From contig JAFDYF010000105.1 of NCBI GenBank assembly GCA_018267575.1, positions 20,605-84,604 on the forward strand: a stretch of DNA of 64,000 bases, read 5' to 3'. Under the pieces are notes generated by a model, which worked only from the letters and a program-made list of their open reading frames with translations, searched no databases and was not told the origin of the DNA. Origin of the DNA: Bacteroidota bacterium (GTDB taxonomy: Bacteria; Bacteroidota; Bacteroidia; Chitinophagales; Chitinophagaceae). Every line of letters starts with the position of its first letter. Position 1 is the first letter of the stretch. A program made the position numbers and the translations under genes. Positions 16,952 through 25,512 of the stretch are shown in pieces.

Positions 16952-19900
16952 TTATTTTTTGAATTTTATCACCATCGTACTATCATCATTCCTTGCCAAG
17001 ATAAATGCTTGCTTATTGGCAATATTGATTTTGCTCACATGGCGTACCTGCCCCTTGATGGCCAGGCCATTGATACCTTCGGCACTAAATGATCCCTTTC
17101 CATGATTGATGAGTATGGTACCATAATCCGCATCGTATCGCCCCATCTCGATATTGCTTTCGTAATAATTGCCGACCAATAATATATCTGGCAATGAGTC
17201 GTTGTTCGCATTCACAACCACCGCATCCCGATAGGGCGTTAATTGGGCTTCCCATGGCAATGCTTTTGTAGTAAAATTCAAGTGACCGTCATTCATAAGC
17301 ACGGCGTTTGAAAAATAATCTGCTGTAAAAAGATCCGCACTCTCGAGCTTGGATGCTGAAAAAAGTTCTTTAAGAGAGGCCTTTGCAAAATCCGCTGCGT
17401 ACAAAAATTTCTTTTTCAATACGGGCATTTGCTTTTCCAACTCTTCTTTATTTGCAAAAGGGAGCTCCCGCCCTTGCAGATAATAGGTAAGCAGCTGTTC
17501 CTTCTTACCGTTATCGTCAAAATCATTATAGTATAGTCTTACGGGTTCCTTTTCAGAAGCTTTTAATCGGCTGTTCAACCCAAGGTTTCCTGCAATGAAA
17601 TCGATATTGCCATCATGGTTCAAATCCACGGGCATTATAAAATTCCACCAGCCCTTTTTATTGGTGATCACCTTTTTACTGAATGAACCTGGATGGTTGA
17701 TGAAGGCTAGGATGCCCCCCCATTCCAAAGAGAGTATTAAGTCCTTATGACCATCTTTGTCCAAATCGAACCACAGGGCCTTGGTTACAAAACCAACATG
17801 CGACAGTTCTTTGCAATATTGTTCAGTGACATCTTTAAACCTACCCGTACCATCATTTTGCAAGAGATAGGAACGCGGAATTTGCCCATAATTCGCAGGT
17901 ACGGATCTGCCGCCAATGAACAGGTCGGTATATCCATCACCGTTAAAATCATAAGAGATTACACAAGAAGCGTTCATAAAAAGATTATCAAAGGCATCTT
18001 CCTTTTTCTTAAAATGGCCGCCACCATCATTTAGATAAACTCTAGGGCTCAGGTTCACATCGTTTCCATAAAATTCATTTCCACCGCTGGCCACAATCAA
18101 ATCAGGCTTTCCATCATGATTCACATCCGCCACGCAAGCGTCCACATCTTCTTTGGTACTGTCGTTCTCGAGATCAGGCTGTTTACTTTTTACAAATTTT
18201 CCGGATCTGTCTTGAAAGAAAATAACGCTTTTCTTCCATTTGGAGGAACCGATAAACACATCTTCCAAACCATCCCCGTTCATATCGGCAACGGTTAAGG
18301 CCGGGCCTTCGGTTGATAACATATGTGGCATCAATGGCTCCCGATCAAACTCATGAAAACTATTTTCCTCATGTTTATACAGTAAGTGGGTCTCGTCGGT
18401 AATGTCTTCCATGGGAAGGGAAGAGTATTTCCATTGCTTTGTGATTTTTTGGTAATCAAATTTTGGAAGCCCTTTCTGATAACTAAATTTGAGCCAAGGA
18501 CTGTCGGCTTTAAGCTGTATAGGTTGATAGGTATTATCGGGCCAAACCAGAAAAGCAGAATCAATTTTTGTTTTGTCCAACCCAATATGTATGGGGATTT
18601 CAGCAGAGGAAAGAAATCCTCGGACCGGATATTTTTCATAAGTGCGGATACCTGCATTTGCATAGATGATAACTTTTGCACCAAGTGCATTGATATTTTT
18701 TTCTGGCCCTTTTAATTTTATCTCTACAAAAGCCTTCTCCTTTTTATCATTGCTCTTGTTTTCATATAGCAGTGCAGGTTCATCGATATTGTTTACCAAT
18801 ACATCGAGATCGCCATCATTATCAAAATCTGCATAAATAGCGCCATTCGAGTACGTTTTTTTATCTTTTTCAATCGCATCCTTCATGTCCTCGAATTGCA
18901 GATTGCCCTGATTTTTGAAAAACTTGTTGGGTATTTTTATCTGGGGAAACTTATCAATCAAATCCATATCCCTTTTGTCAAGCCCTCCGGTACGCATTTT
19001 TTCCTGTATCGTTTCATTCTCTATAAAATTGACAAAATCAATATCATTGAGCCTTTTGGGGATACCGTTGGAAATGAACAAATCTTTTAGACCATCGTTA
19101 TCAAAATCGACCCATAGTGGTGACCATGACCAATCCGTGGCCGCAACACCTGCATACAGCCCCACTTCGCTGAACATGCCATTGCGCCTGTTCAGTTGCA
19201 GGTTGTTTCGGGTATACTGGTGATTATAGCCATAGCCCAATTTGAGATTGAAAATATCGTAGGTATCCTCGCCCAAAGAGCGTTTTAAAATATAGGGATC
19301 GGAAGGTAGCATGTCGACTGTCATGACATCGGGATAACCATCATTATTTACATCGGCCACATCAACGCCCATAGAAAACTGACTGGTATGCATCACCCGG
19401 TCGTTCAATTCATCTTTAAAAGAACCGTTCCGCTGGTTAATGTACATGTAATCATTTTCATGAAAATCGTTACCAATATACAAATCCGGATAGCCATCCA
19501 GGTTAATATCAGCAGCGGCAATGCCCAAGCCATAGCCAATTACAGAACTATTGATACCAGACTCTTTGGTTACATCGGTAAAATGATTGTTGCCATCGTT
19601 CCGGAATAAATGATCACCGGAAACAGGACTATGCGTTTGTAATTTTTCGTTGCGTGCACCAAAAGTACCATTTTGATGAATGGAATGATTGAGCAGGTAC
19701 ATGTCCAGATCTCCATCCATATCATAGTCCACAAAAACGGCCTGCGTGCTAAATCCTGAAAAATCCAACCCATACTCCTTGGCTTCATCCTTATAGTAAG
19801 GCACCCCGTTCCCATCGATTCCCTGACAAATCAAAAGTTGGTTTTTACTATGCAAGGTTTCGTGGTTACCCACACGGCAAATATAAATATCGAGGAGACC

Positions 19901-20308
19901 GTCGTTGTTGATGTCAACCACCGATACCCCGGTAGACCAAGCACCATCTGCGGGAATCTTCGCCTCAACTGTTACATCCTTAAATTTTAAGCTACCTGTA
20001 TTCAGGAAGAGCCTATTGTTGGTTTGATTGCCCGCAAAAAAAACATCAATCTTACCATCATTATTAAAATCGCCAGCGCCAATGCCTCCGCCATTATAAT
20101 AATACATGTACTTAAATACATTGAAGTCCTGGGTAGGGGTAAGTTTATTATTAAAATTTAGCCCAGTCTGATTATCATCCAACACCTCGAATAGCGGGTC
20201 CTGTTTTTTTTCTGTCTTCACACTACAACCAAATAAAAAAACCAGACTTAGCAATACGACAATGGTGAAATTATATTTCTTCAAAAAACCAATACCAAAT
20301 ACACTCAT
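16952..20308 (-). CDS. Large FG-GAP/VCBS-repeat surface lipoprotein with ASPIC/UnbV domain (paralogue B)
   Basis: This 1,118-residue protein has a lipobox VFLFGC after a short basic N-terminus. FG-GAP repeats carry DxDxDG-type loops (DINNDGLLDIYICR, DYDMDGDLDMYLLN, DFNGDGYTDLFIGG). The ASPIC-like domain spans ~523-593 (YPVRGFLSS), followed by a second repeat block. It follows paralogue C at 78 bases in the same direction, so the two are probably one transcript. Differences from A and C include a longer early insert (HETLHSKNQLL) and a divergent first repeat. It is expected on the cell surface; the ligand is unknown. Confidence 0.9.
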   Translation of the reverse strand: MSVFGIGFLKKYNFTIVVLLSLVFLFGCSVKTEKKQDPLFEVLDDNQTGLNFNNKLTPTQDFNVFKYMYYYNGGGIGAGDFNNDGKIDVFFAGNQTNNRLFLNTGSLKFKDVTVEAKIPADGAWSTGVSVVDINNDGLLDIYICRVGNHETLHSKNQLLICQGIDGNGVPYYKDEAKEYGLDFSGFSTQAVFVDYDMDGDLDMYLLNHSIHQNGTFGARNEKLQTHSPVSGDHLFRNDGNNHFTDVTKESGINSSVIGYGLGIAAADINLDGYPDLYIGNDFHENDYMYINQRNGSFKDELNDRVMHTSQFSMGVDVADVNNDGYPDVMTVDMLPSDPYILKRSLGEDTYDIFNLKLGYGYNHQYTRNNLQLNRRNGMFSEVGLYAGVAATDWSWSPLWVDFDNDGLKDLFISNGIPKRLNDIDFVNFIENETIQEKMRTGGLDKRDMDLIDKFPQIKIPNKFFKNQGNLQFEDMKDAIEKDKKTYSNGAIYADFDNDGDLDVLVNNIDEPALLYENKSNDKKEKAFVEIKLKGPEKNINALGAKVIIYANAGIRTYEKYPVRGFLSSAEIPIHIGLDKTKIDSAFLVWPDNTYQPIQLKADSPWLKFSYQKGLPKFDYQKITKQWKYSSLPMEDITDETHLLYKHEENSFHEFDREPLMPHMLSTEGPALTVADMNGDGLEDVFIGSSKWKKSVIFFQDRSGKFVKSKQPDLENDSTKEDVDACVADVNHDGKPDLIVASGGNEFYGNDVNLSPRVYLNDGGGHFKKKEDAFDNLFMNASCVISYDFNGDGYTDLFIGGRSVPANYGQIPRSYLLQNDGTGRFKDVTEQYCKELSHVGFVTKALWFDLDKDGHKDLILSLEWGGILAFINHPGSFSKKVITNKKGWWNFIMPVDLNHDGNIDFIAGNLGLNSRLKASEKEPVRLYYNDFDDNGKKEQLLTYYLQGRELPFANKEELEKQMPVLKKKFLYAADFAKASLKELFSASKLESADLFTADYFSNAVLMNDGHLNFTTKALPWEAQLTPYRDAVVVNANNDSLPDILLVGNYYESNIEMGRYDADYGTILINHGKGSFSAEGINGLAIKGQVRHVSKINIANKQAFILARNDDSTMVIKFKK

Positions 20309-20386
20309 TCACATATGATTTTGTAAAAATCAGACCCATAGAATAAAAATAAAGCGGATATGATTTTTACTGATTAAATTAAGGCT

Positions 20387-23300
20387 TCACTTGTTTATTT
20401 TATACAAAACCGGATAATCATCATTTCTCAAGAACAATAAATAGTTCTGGTCCTTTCCCTTAATCTCGGCAATATCCCGAATCTGGCCCTCAAGTTGCAG
20501 ACCGGATTGCTGAAATTGTTGCCAAGTAAATTGCCCCTTGCCATTATTTATTAGTACATGTCCAAAGCTAGCGTCCAACCTACCGAATTGGGGGAGGAAG
20601 CCAAATTCATTGCCACCCAAAACCAAATCTGTATAACCATCCTTGTTTAGATCCACACACTTGATTGCATTTACAGAAGAAAGTTCAACCATGGAAGGCA
20701 GTTTGTGTATCAAAAAATTTCCATTAGCTTGATTGATGGCCACTATAGAGCTTGGATAATTGAATTCTTTTTCCAAGGCATTTTTCAGCAACTCGGGTGG
20801 AAATAGATCCTGAATGGATTTTTTTGCGTAATCCCCATGTTTTAAGTTTTGCTTTTTTATGGAAGGGATCTGTGCTTCCAGATCATGTTTTAAAAATACA
20901 GGCATATCCTTTCCATCGACTGTTCTGGTCATGATATCGTCTGCATACCCGTTCTGGTCAAAATCGTTGACCCATAACTTTACAGGATCCAACGAATCGG
21001 GATGCAAATAAAAATTCTCACCAATATTTCCCAAAACCAAGTCTTCCTTACCATCCCCATTGAGGTCTTTGGCCGCGATGGATTGCCACCAGCCAAAATA
21101 ATTATTCAAATTTGAATGGATCTCTTCGAAATGGTCTTGTTTAAATGAAAATATACGTGGGCACATCCAATCGCCCACGATCACCAATTCCTTATTGCCA
21201 TCTCCTTTCAAGTCTGCCCATACCGCCCCTGTAACCATCCCAATATTTGCGATATCTGGATTTTTTATTTTAGCAATATCCGTAAAATGTCCATGCCCAT
21301 CATTCATAAACAAATAACTGGGGGGAGAAACGCCATACTCACGAGGTGCACTTCGGCCACCCACAAAAAGGTCTTGATAGCCATCATGATTAAAATCGTA
21401 AGCCACAGCAACTGCTGTGTTGCAACCATTATTGGTGCTTTGAAATGCAGAAGCATCCAATGTAAAATTTCCTTTCCCATCATTTTTGAATAGGCGATAT
21501 TGCATCTGTCTACTATTCGGCATGTGGTTGTTTCCCCCTGGGCCAACAAAAAGATCGATATCACCATCACCATCCGCATCAAAAAACAGAACGGCTTCAT
21601 CTTCAAAGTCCGTAAACTGATCAAAGGCCGGTTCCTTTAACTTAGTAAATATTCCCGAGAATGTTTGTAAATAAACTTGACCGGGATGTCCTTGGGTGCC
21701 TCCAATATAAACGTCTTCCATCCCATCGCCATTCAGATCCGCAACAGCCGCCTTGGGCCCTTCGCGGGAAAGCATTTTTGGCAAATTACGTTCGTAATAA
21801 AAATCTTCATAATCATCCTCCACATGTTTATCAAAATCGCTATTCAGCTTTTGTAGTAAAAATTGGGCCGTGTCAATAATATTTGATTCTGTATACGGAT
21901 TGTTGCTATTTCCTTGCAGAACTTGATAAACACTATCCACGCTAAGGCCTACCCGTTTTGTAAATGATCGGTCGGGCCAAACAATGACCATTGAATCGAT
22001 CTTCGTTATATTTCCCAAGCCTATAATTTGCTTATAGTCCACGGAAGATTGGAAACCCCGGCTGGGCACTACCTCGCGATAATACACCTGATTGTCTTTG
22101 TACAATTTTATTTTGCTGCCAATTGCGAAGCTATTGTCACCTTTTCCCCTTAAAATAACACCGATATAATGGTTCTTATTTAACTCACGGGCATTGTTCC
22201 GGTAAACAAAGGCCGGGCCATTTTCATTATTGATCACCAAATCCAGATCTCCATCATTATCCAAGTCGGCATAAGCTGCTCCATTAGAAAAAGAGGCCTG
22301 TGTAAAACCCCAATCCTTCCCGATGTCCTGAAAATTCAAATCACCCTTATTGCGATAGGCTTTGTGAAGCATGGGATTGATGGGGATTTTTTTTAGGATC
22401 TGATCAATTTCTTCCTTCTTCCCGTTCAACACCATTTTTTGGAGCACATCGTTGGCAAAAAAGTCCATGAAATCGAGATTGGTAACATCCTTATTTACCC
22501 CATTGCATACGAAGATGTCGTTATAACCATCGTTGTCCATATCAAACAGGAGTGCACCCCAACTCCAGTCCGTGGCAGATACGCCACTATAGTTGGCGAT
22601 ATCGATAAATTTTCCTGTGCCCGTATTCAACTGCAAACAGTTTTTCATGTATTGATGGTAAAAGCCTGCTTTCAACTTTGCATTGTACAAGTCAATATTA
22701 TCGAATGCCCCCAATGTTTTTAGCCGATAATCATCTTCAGGCAGCATATCAGTGGTAAAAATCTCGAATCTACCATCGTTGTTGATATCAGCTAGGTCAG
22801 CGCCCATGGAAGAAAAACTGGTATGACCGAAACAGTCTTCCAATTCGTCCTTAAAAGTGCCATCCTTTTGATTGATGTATAAATAATCTCTTTCGTAGGA
22901 GTCATTTGAAACAAAAACATCGGGCCAGCCATCCCCGTTAATATCGCCAACGGAAACACCCAAGCCAAAACTGATTAAAGAACCATGAATCCCAGCTTCT
23001 TTAGTCACTTCCGTAAAATGACCATTATCATTGCGGAACAAATGGTCTCCGCCCCCCTTCAAAAAATTGGCAACAGGCCATTCTGCATCAGGCAGGTCAC
23101 GTCGGTTTGAATTGTTCAAGGTGTTCACAGGAATGGGGCTGTTGTTGATCATAAAACAATCCAGGTCGCCATCGCCATCATAATCAAAAAAAGAAACCTG
23201 AGTGGTATAGGCAGAAATATCCAACCCATATTTTGCCGCCGATTCTGTGAAGGTTAAATCATGGTTGTTGATGTACAATTTATTTTTTCTGTTACCATCG

Positions 23301-23716
23301 CTCATGTGGCCAGAATTACAAACATAGATATCCAACCATCCATCATGATTGATATCCACAAACACCACGCCGGTGCTCCACATACTATCTTGTTTGAACC
23401 CTGCCTTATCTGTAATATCGTCGAATTTAAAATTGCCCTTATTCAGGTAGAGTTTATTGCTGCCCATATTGGAAGTCATGAACACATCGGCCAATCCATC
23501 GTTATTGATATCGCCGATTGCCACACCGCCCCCATTATAAAAATTTCGGAAAAGAAAACTGTTGTCGAGCTTGCCGTCCTTAACTGAATTCTCAAAATTA
23601 ATTCCGGTAGAAGGCATCAAAGTAAATAAAGGATGGGTATCCGTAGTGCCTTGATGACAAGAATTAGAAAATACACAAACTACCAATAGAATCCCGAGTA
23701 GGTTGATGATTCGCAT
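20387..23716 (-). CDS. Large FG-GAP/VCBS-repeat surface lipoprotein with ASPIC/UnbV domain (paralogue C)
   Basis: This 1,109-residue protein has a lipobox VFSNSC. The repeat loops include DINHDGWLDIYVCN, DYDGDGDLDCFMIN, DLDNDGDLDLVINN, DLNGDGMEDVYIGG and DFNHDGYQDLFVGG; the ASPIC-like domain is at ~515-590 with VPSRGFQSS. It is the first of the paralogues downstream of susD, 114 bases away, with a strong hairpin terminator in the gap that may lower its expression relative to susCD. Genes of this type accompany SusCD pairs in other Bacteroidetes loci, which suggests a ligand-capture role at the surface. Confidence 0.9.
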   Translation of the reverse strand: MRIINLLGILLVVCVFSNSCHQGTTDTHPLFTLMPSTGINFENSVKDGKLDNSFLFRNFYNGGGVAIGDINNDGLADVFMTSNMGSNKLYLNKGNFKFDDITDKAGFKQDSMWSTGVVFVDINHDGWLDIYVCNSGHMSDGNRKNKLYINNHDLTFTESAAKYGLDISAYTTQVSFFDYDGDGDLDCFMINNSPIPVNTLNNSNRRDLPDAEWPVANFLKGGGDHLFRNDNGHFTEVTKEAGIHGSLISFGLGVSVGDINGDGWPDVFVSNDSYERDYLYINQKDGTFKDELEDCFGHTSFSSMGADLADINNDGRFEIFTTDMLPEDDYRLKTLGAFDNIDLYNAKLKAGFYHQYMKNCLQLNTGTGKFIDIANYSGVSATDWSWGALLFDMDNDGYNDIFVCNGVNKDVTNLDFMDFFANDVLQKMVLNGKKEEIDQILKKIPINPMLHKAYRNKGDLNFQDIGKDWGFTQASFSNGAAYADLDNDGDLDLVINNENGPAFVYRNNARELNKNHYIGVILRGKGDNSFAIGSKIKLYKDNQVYYREVVPSRGFQSSVDYKQIIGLGNITKIDSMVIVWPDRSFTKRVGLSVDSVYQVLQGNSNNPYTESNIIDTAQFLLQKLNSDFDKHVEDDYEDFYYERNLPKMLSREGPKAAVADLNGDGMEDVYIGGTQGHPGQVYLQTFSGIFTKLKEPAFDQFTDFEDEAVLFFDADGDGDIDLFVGPGGNNHMPNSRQMQYRLFKNDGKGNFTLDASAFQSTNNGCNTAVAVAYDFNHDGYQDLFVGGRSAPREYGVSPPSYLFMNDGHGHFTDIAKIKNPDIANIGMVTGAVWADLKGDGNKELVIVGDWMCPRIFSFKQDHFEEIHSNLNNYFGWWQSIAAKDLNGDGKEDLVLGNIGENFYLHPDSLDPVKLWVNDFDQNGYADDIMTRTVDGKDMPVFLKHDLEAQIPSIKKQNLKHGDYAKKSIQDLFPPELLKNALEKEFNYPSSIVAINQANGNFLIHKLPSMVELSSVNAIKCVDLNKDGYTDLVLGGNEFGFLPQFGRLDASFGHVLINNGKGQFTWQQFQQSGLQLEGQIRDIAEIKGKDQNYLLFLRNDDYPVLYKINK

Positions 23717-23773
23717 AATGTTATTTTAGAATGCTGCAACCTTCAACTGCAAAAGGTTGAATTGGTAAAATTA

Positions 23774-23806
23774 CAAAAGGCCATTGTACAATGGCCTTTT
23801 GTTTTT
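23774..23806 (-). terminator. Hairpin terminator between susD and paralogue C
   Basis: This is a 13-base perfect stem, CAAAAGGCCATTG and CAATGGCCTTTTG, with a two-base centre (23774-23801). The T-run is better on the plus side (GTTTTT) but acceptable on the minus side. It should end or attenuate the susCD transcript. Confidence 0.75.
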
Positions 23807-23830
23807 ATATGCATATCAGTTTTAACACAA

Positions 23831-25486
23831 TCAATAGAAAGGATTCTGTTTCAGGTTTGGGTTCACAATCAACTGCGTTGCAGGAATTGGGAACAACAGA
23901 TATTTAGCATTTGCATCTGCTGGTTTCAAATTCCAAGCATTCAGGAATACGCCCAAACGAATCATATCCTGCCTTCTCCAGCTCTCCCAGTATAATTCCT
24001 TTTGTCTCTCTTCAAGGATGGTGGTACCATCGTAGAGATTTGATTTATTAACAAGGGAAATAGAAGCTAAAGGTGCAGCACCCCTAGCAGCATGAAGTTG
24101 GTTTACCAAGGTCAATGCATCACTAGCACCGCCAGATGCTCCGCTAAGGTCAGCTTCTGCCATCATCAACAATACATCTGCCAAACGGAACAGGATGAGT
24201 TGGTTTGAAGCTGAACCAGTGTAGTTGTTATAATCAGGGTAATATTTCATTACACGGATACCATCGCCTTCCAAAGTAGCTACATTGGTTTCAATATTGC
24301 TAACGGTAGGTGCAAATACAAGCAGGTTTCCTTTTCTATCATATATATTTTGACCCGCTTCGTTCTTTTGCTGCCCAGCCGCAAAGCCTACATTCAAACC
24401 AGACCTTGGGGAAACCCCATAGGAATTTGCTGCGGGGTATGGTACATTGCCCTGACGTGTATCCGTTGCATCAAATGCATTATAAACGTCAGCAATGGTG
24501 CTAAAGCCATTCCAGCCAGCACCGCCATAAACACCAGCGGTATCCCAAGAATTATAATGCAGACCCATCATCCATCTTGCTGTGATGCCGCCATTATTTG
24601 TTCCATTGGGGTTGGTTGAAGTACCATTGTTATCATAAGCAAAAATCATTTCGGAAGTAGTTTTAGGCCTTCCAAAACCGGGTGAATAACCACCATTATT
24701 CGGACTAAAATTATCGAAATAATAAGAGGCAAGTCCGTATTTGGAGTTAGACATAATTGCCTGCCCTAAACTATATACTTGTTGCATATCAGCAGCATCT
24801 TGAGCTGCTGGTGCAGACCGGTTCAAGAATACCTGTTTGTTCAACAACACTTTCATCAACAAAAATCTAGCGGCATCTGGATTGGCGGCATATTGATCGT
24901 TGCTGGATGGAAGCGTTGTAATCAATCCGGTAAGATTGGCAACTAATGTATCAATGGCTTCAGCAGCGGTCATTACAGGAGCCGCGTCGATAGAATTGTA
25001 TTTAGCTATCGTTCTATAAGGAACCTGACCATATAAATCAAGGAAATAAAACTGAGCCAATGACCTAAGGAAAGTAGCTTCAGCGGCTTGCTTTGGGGTG
25101 GGGTTCAGCGCCAACACCGTAGTGGCATCACTTTCCAAAGTACCCAAACCATTAAAAACAGACGCTGATTGACCATGGGTTGCATCCCATGCATGTGCAT
25201 GTAATACCCGCCATACCCCGTTATCGTCCCAGTCACCACCACGGGTAGGCACCAAGCTTTCATCTGAAGTGTTTTCTTCGAGAGAAAATATTTGGTCTTG
25301 ACCATGAAAAAGACCTGCAAGATCATTATAGGTATTCACCAAAAACCCAGTAGCACTTCCGCTACCGCTTCCACCGCCGCTCACAAAGCTTTGGTTGAGG
25401 TTTTCGTTCAATTTAGTACAGCCAGCAACTGCTAGTGAAGCAGTGAGTGCCAGGGCAGTAAGTTTATTATTTATTTTGACTTTCAT
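23831..25486 (-). CDS. RagB/SusD family nutrient-uptake lipoprotein
   Basis: This 551-residue protein has a lipobox LAVAGC. TPR-like helices (TPKQAAEATFLRSLAQFYFL, with LYGQVPY) form the SusD scaffold, and the C-terminal part has LADVLLMMAEADL, the ILEERQKELYWESWRRQDMIR block and a terminal LFPIPATQLIVNPNLKQNPF, the family ending. SusD proteins cap the SusC channel and hold glycan. It lies 26 bases downstream of the susC stop and forms a pair with it. Gly/Ser-rich residues follow the lipid anchor. The glycan ligand is not readable from sequence. Confidence 0.95.
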   Translation of the reverse strand: MKVKINNKLTALALTASLAVAGCTKLNENLNQSFVSGGGSGSGSATGFLVNTYNDLAGLFHGQDQIFSLEENTSDESLVPTRGGDWDDNGVWRVLHAHAWDATHGQSASVFNGLGTLESDATTVLALNPTPKQAAEATFLRSLAQFYFLDLYGQVPYRTIAKYNSIDAAPVMTAAEAIDTLVANLTGLITTLPSSNDQYAANPDAARFLLMKVLLNKQVFLNRSAPAAQDAADMQQVYSLGQAIMSNSKYGLASYYFDNFSPNNGGYSPGFGRPKTTSEMIFAYDNNGTSTNPNGTNNGGITARWMMGLHYNSWDTAGVYGGAGWNGFSTIADVYNAFDATDTRQGNVPYPAANSYGVSPRSGLNVGFAAGQQKNEAGQNIYDRKGNLLVFAPTVSNIETNVATLEGDGIRVMKYYPDYNNYTGSASNQLILFRLADVLLMMAEADLSGASGGASDALTLVNQLHAARGAAPLASISLVNKSNLYDGTTILEERQKELYWESWRRQDMIRLGVFLNAWNLKPADANAKYLLFPIPATQLIVNPNLKQNPFY

Positions 25487-25512
25487 ATAAATAAAATATT
25501 TATTCTGATTGA

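Noticed and set aside
22439..22723. Antisense frames over the FG-GAP genes, including this one and 12601-13041, 17747-18034 and 23261-23587
   Set aside because: They mirror the DxDxDG repeats of the sense strand and have no signals of their own.
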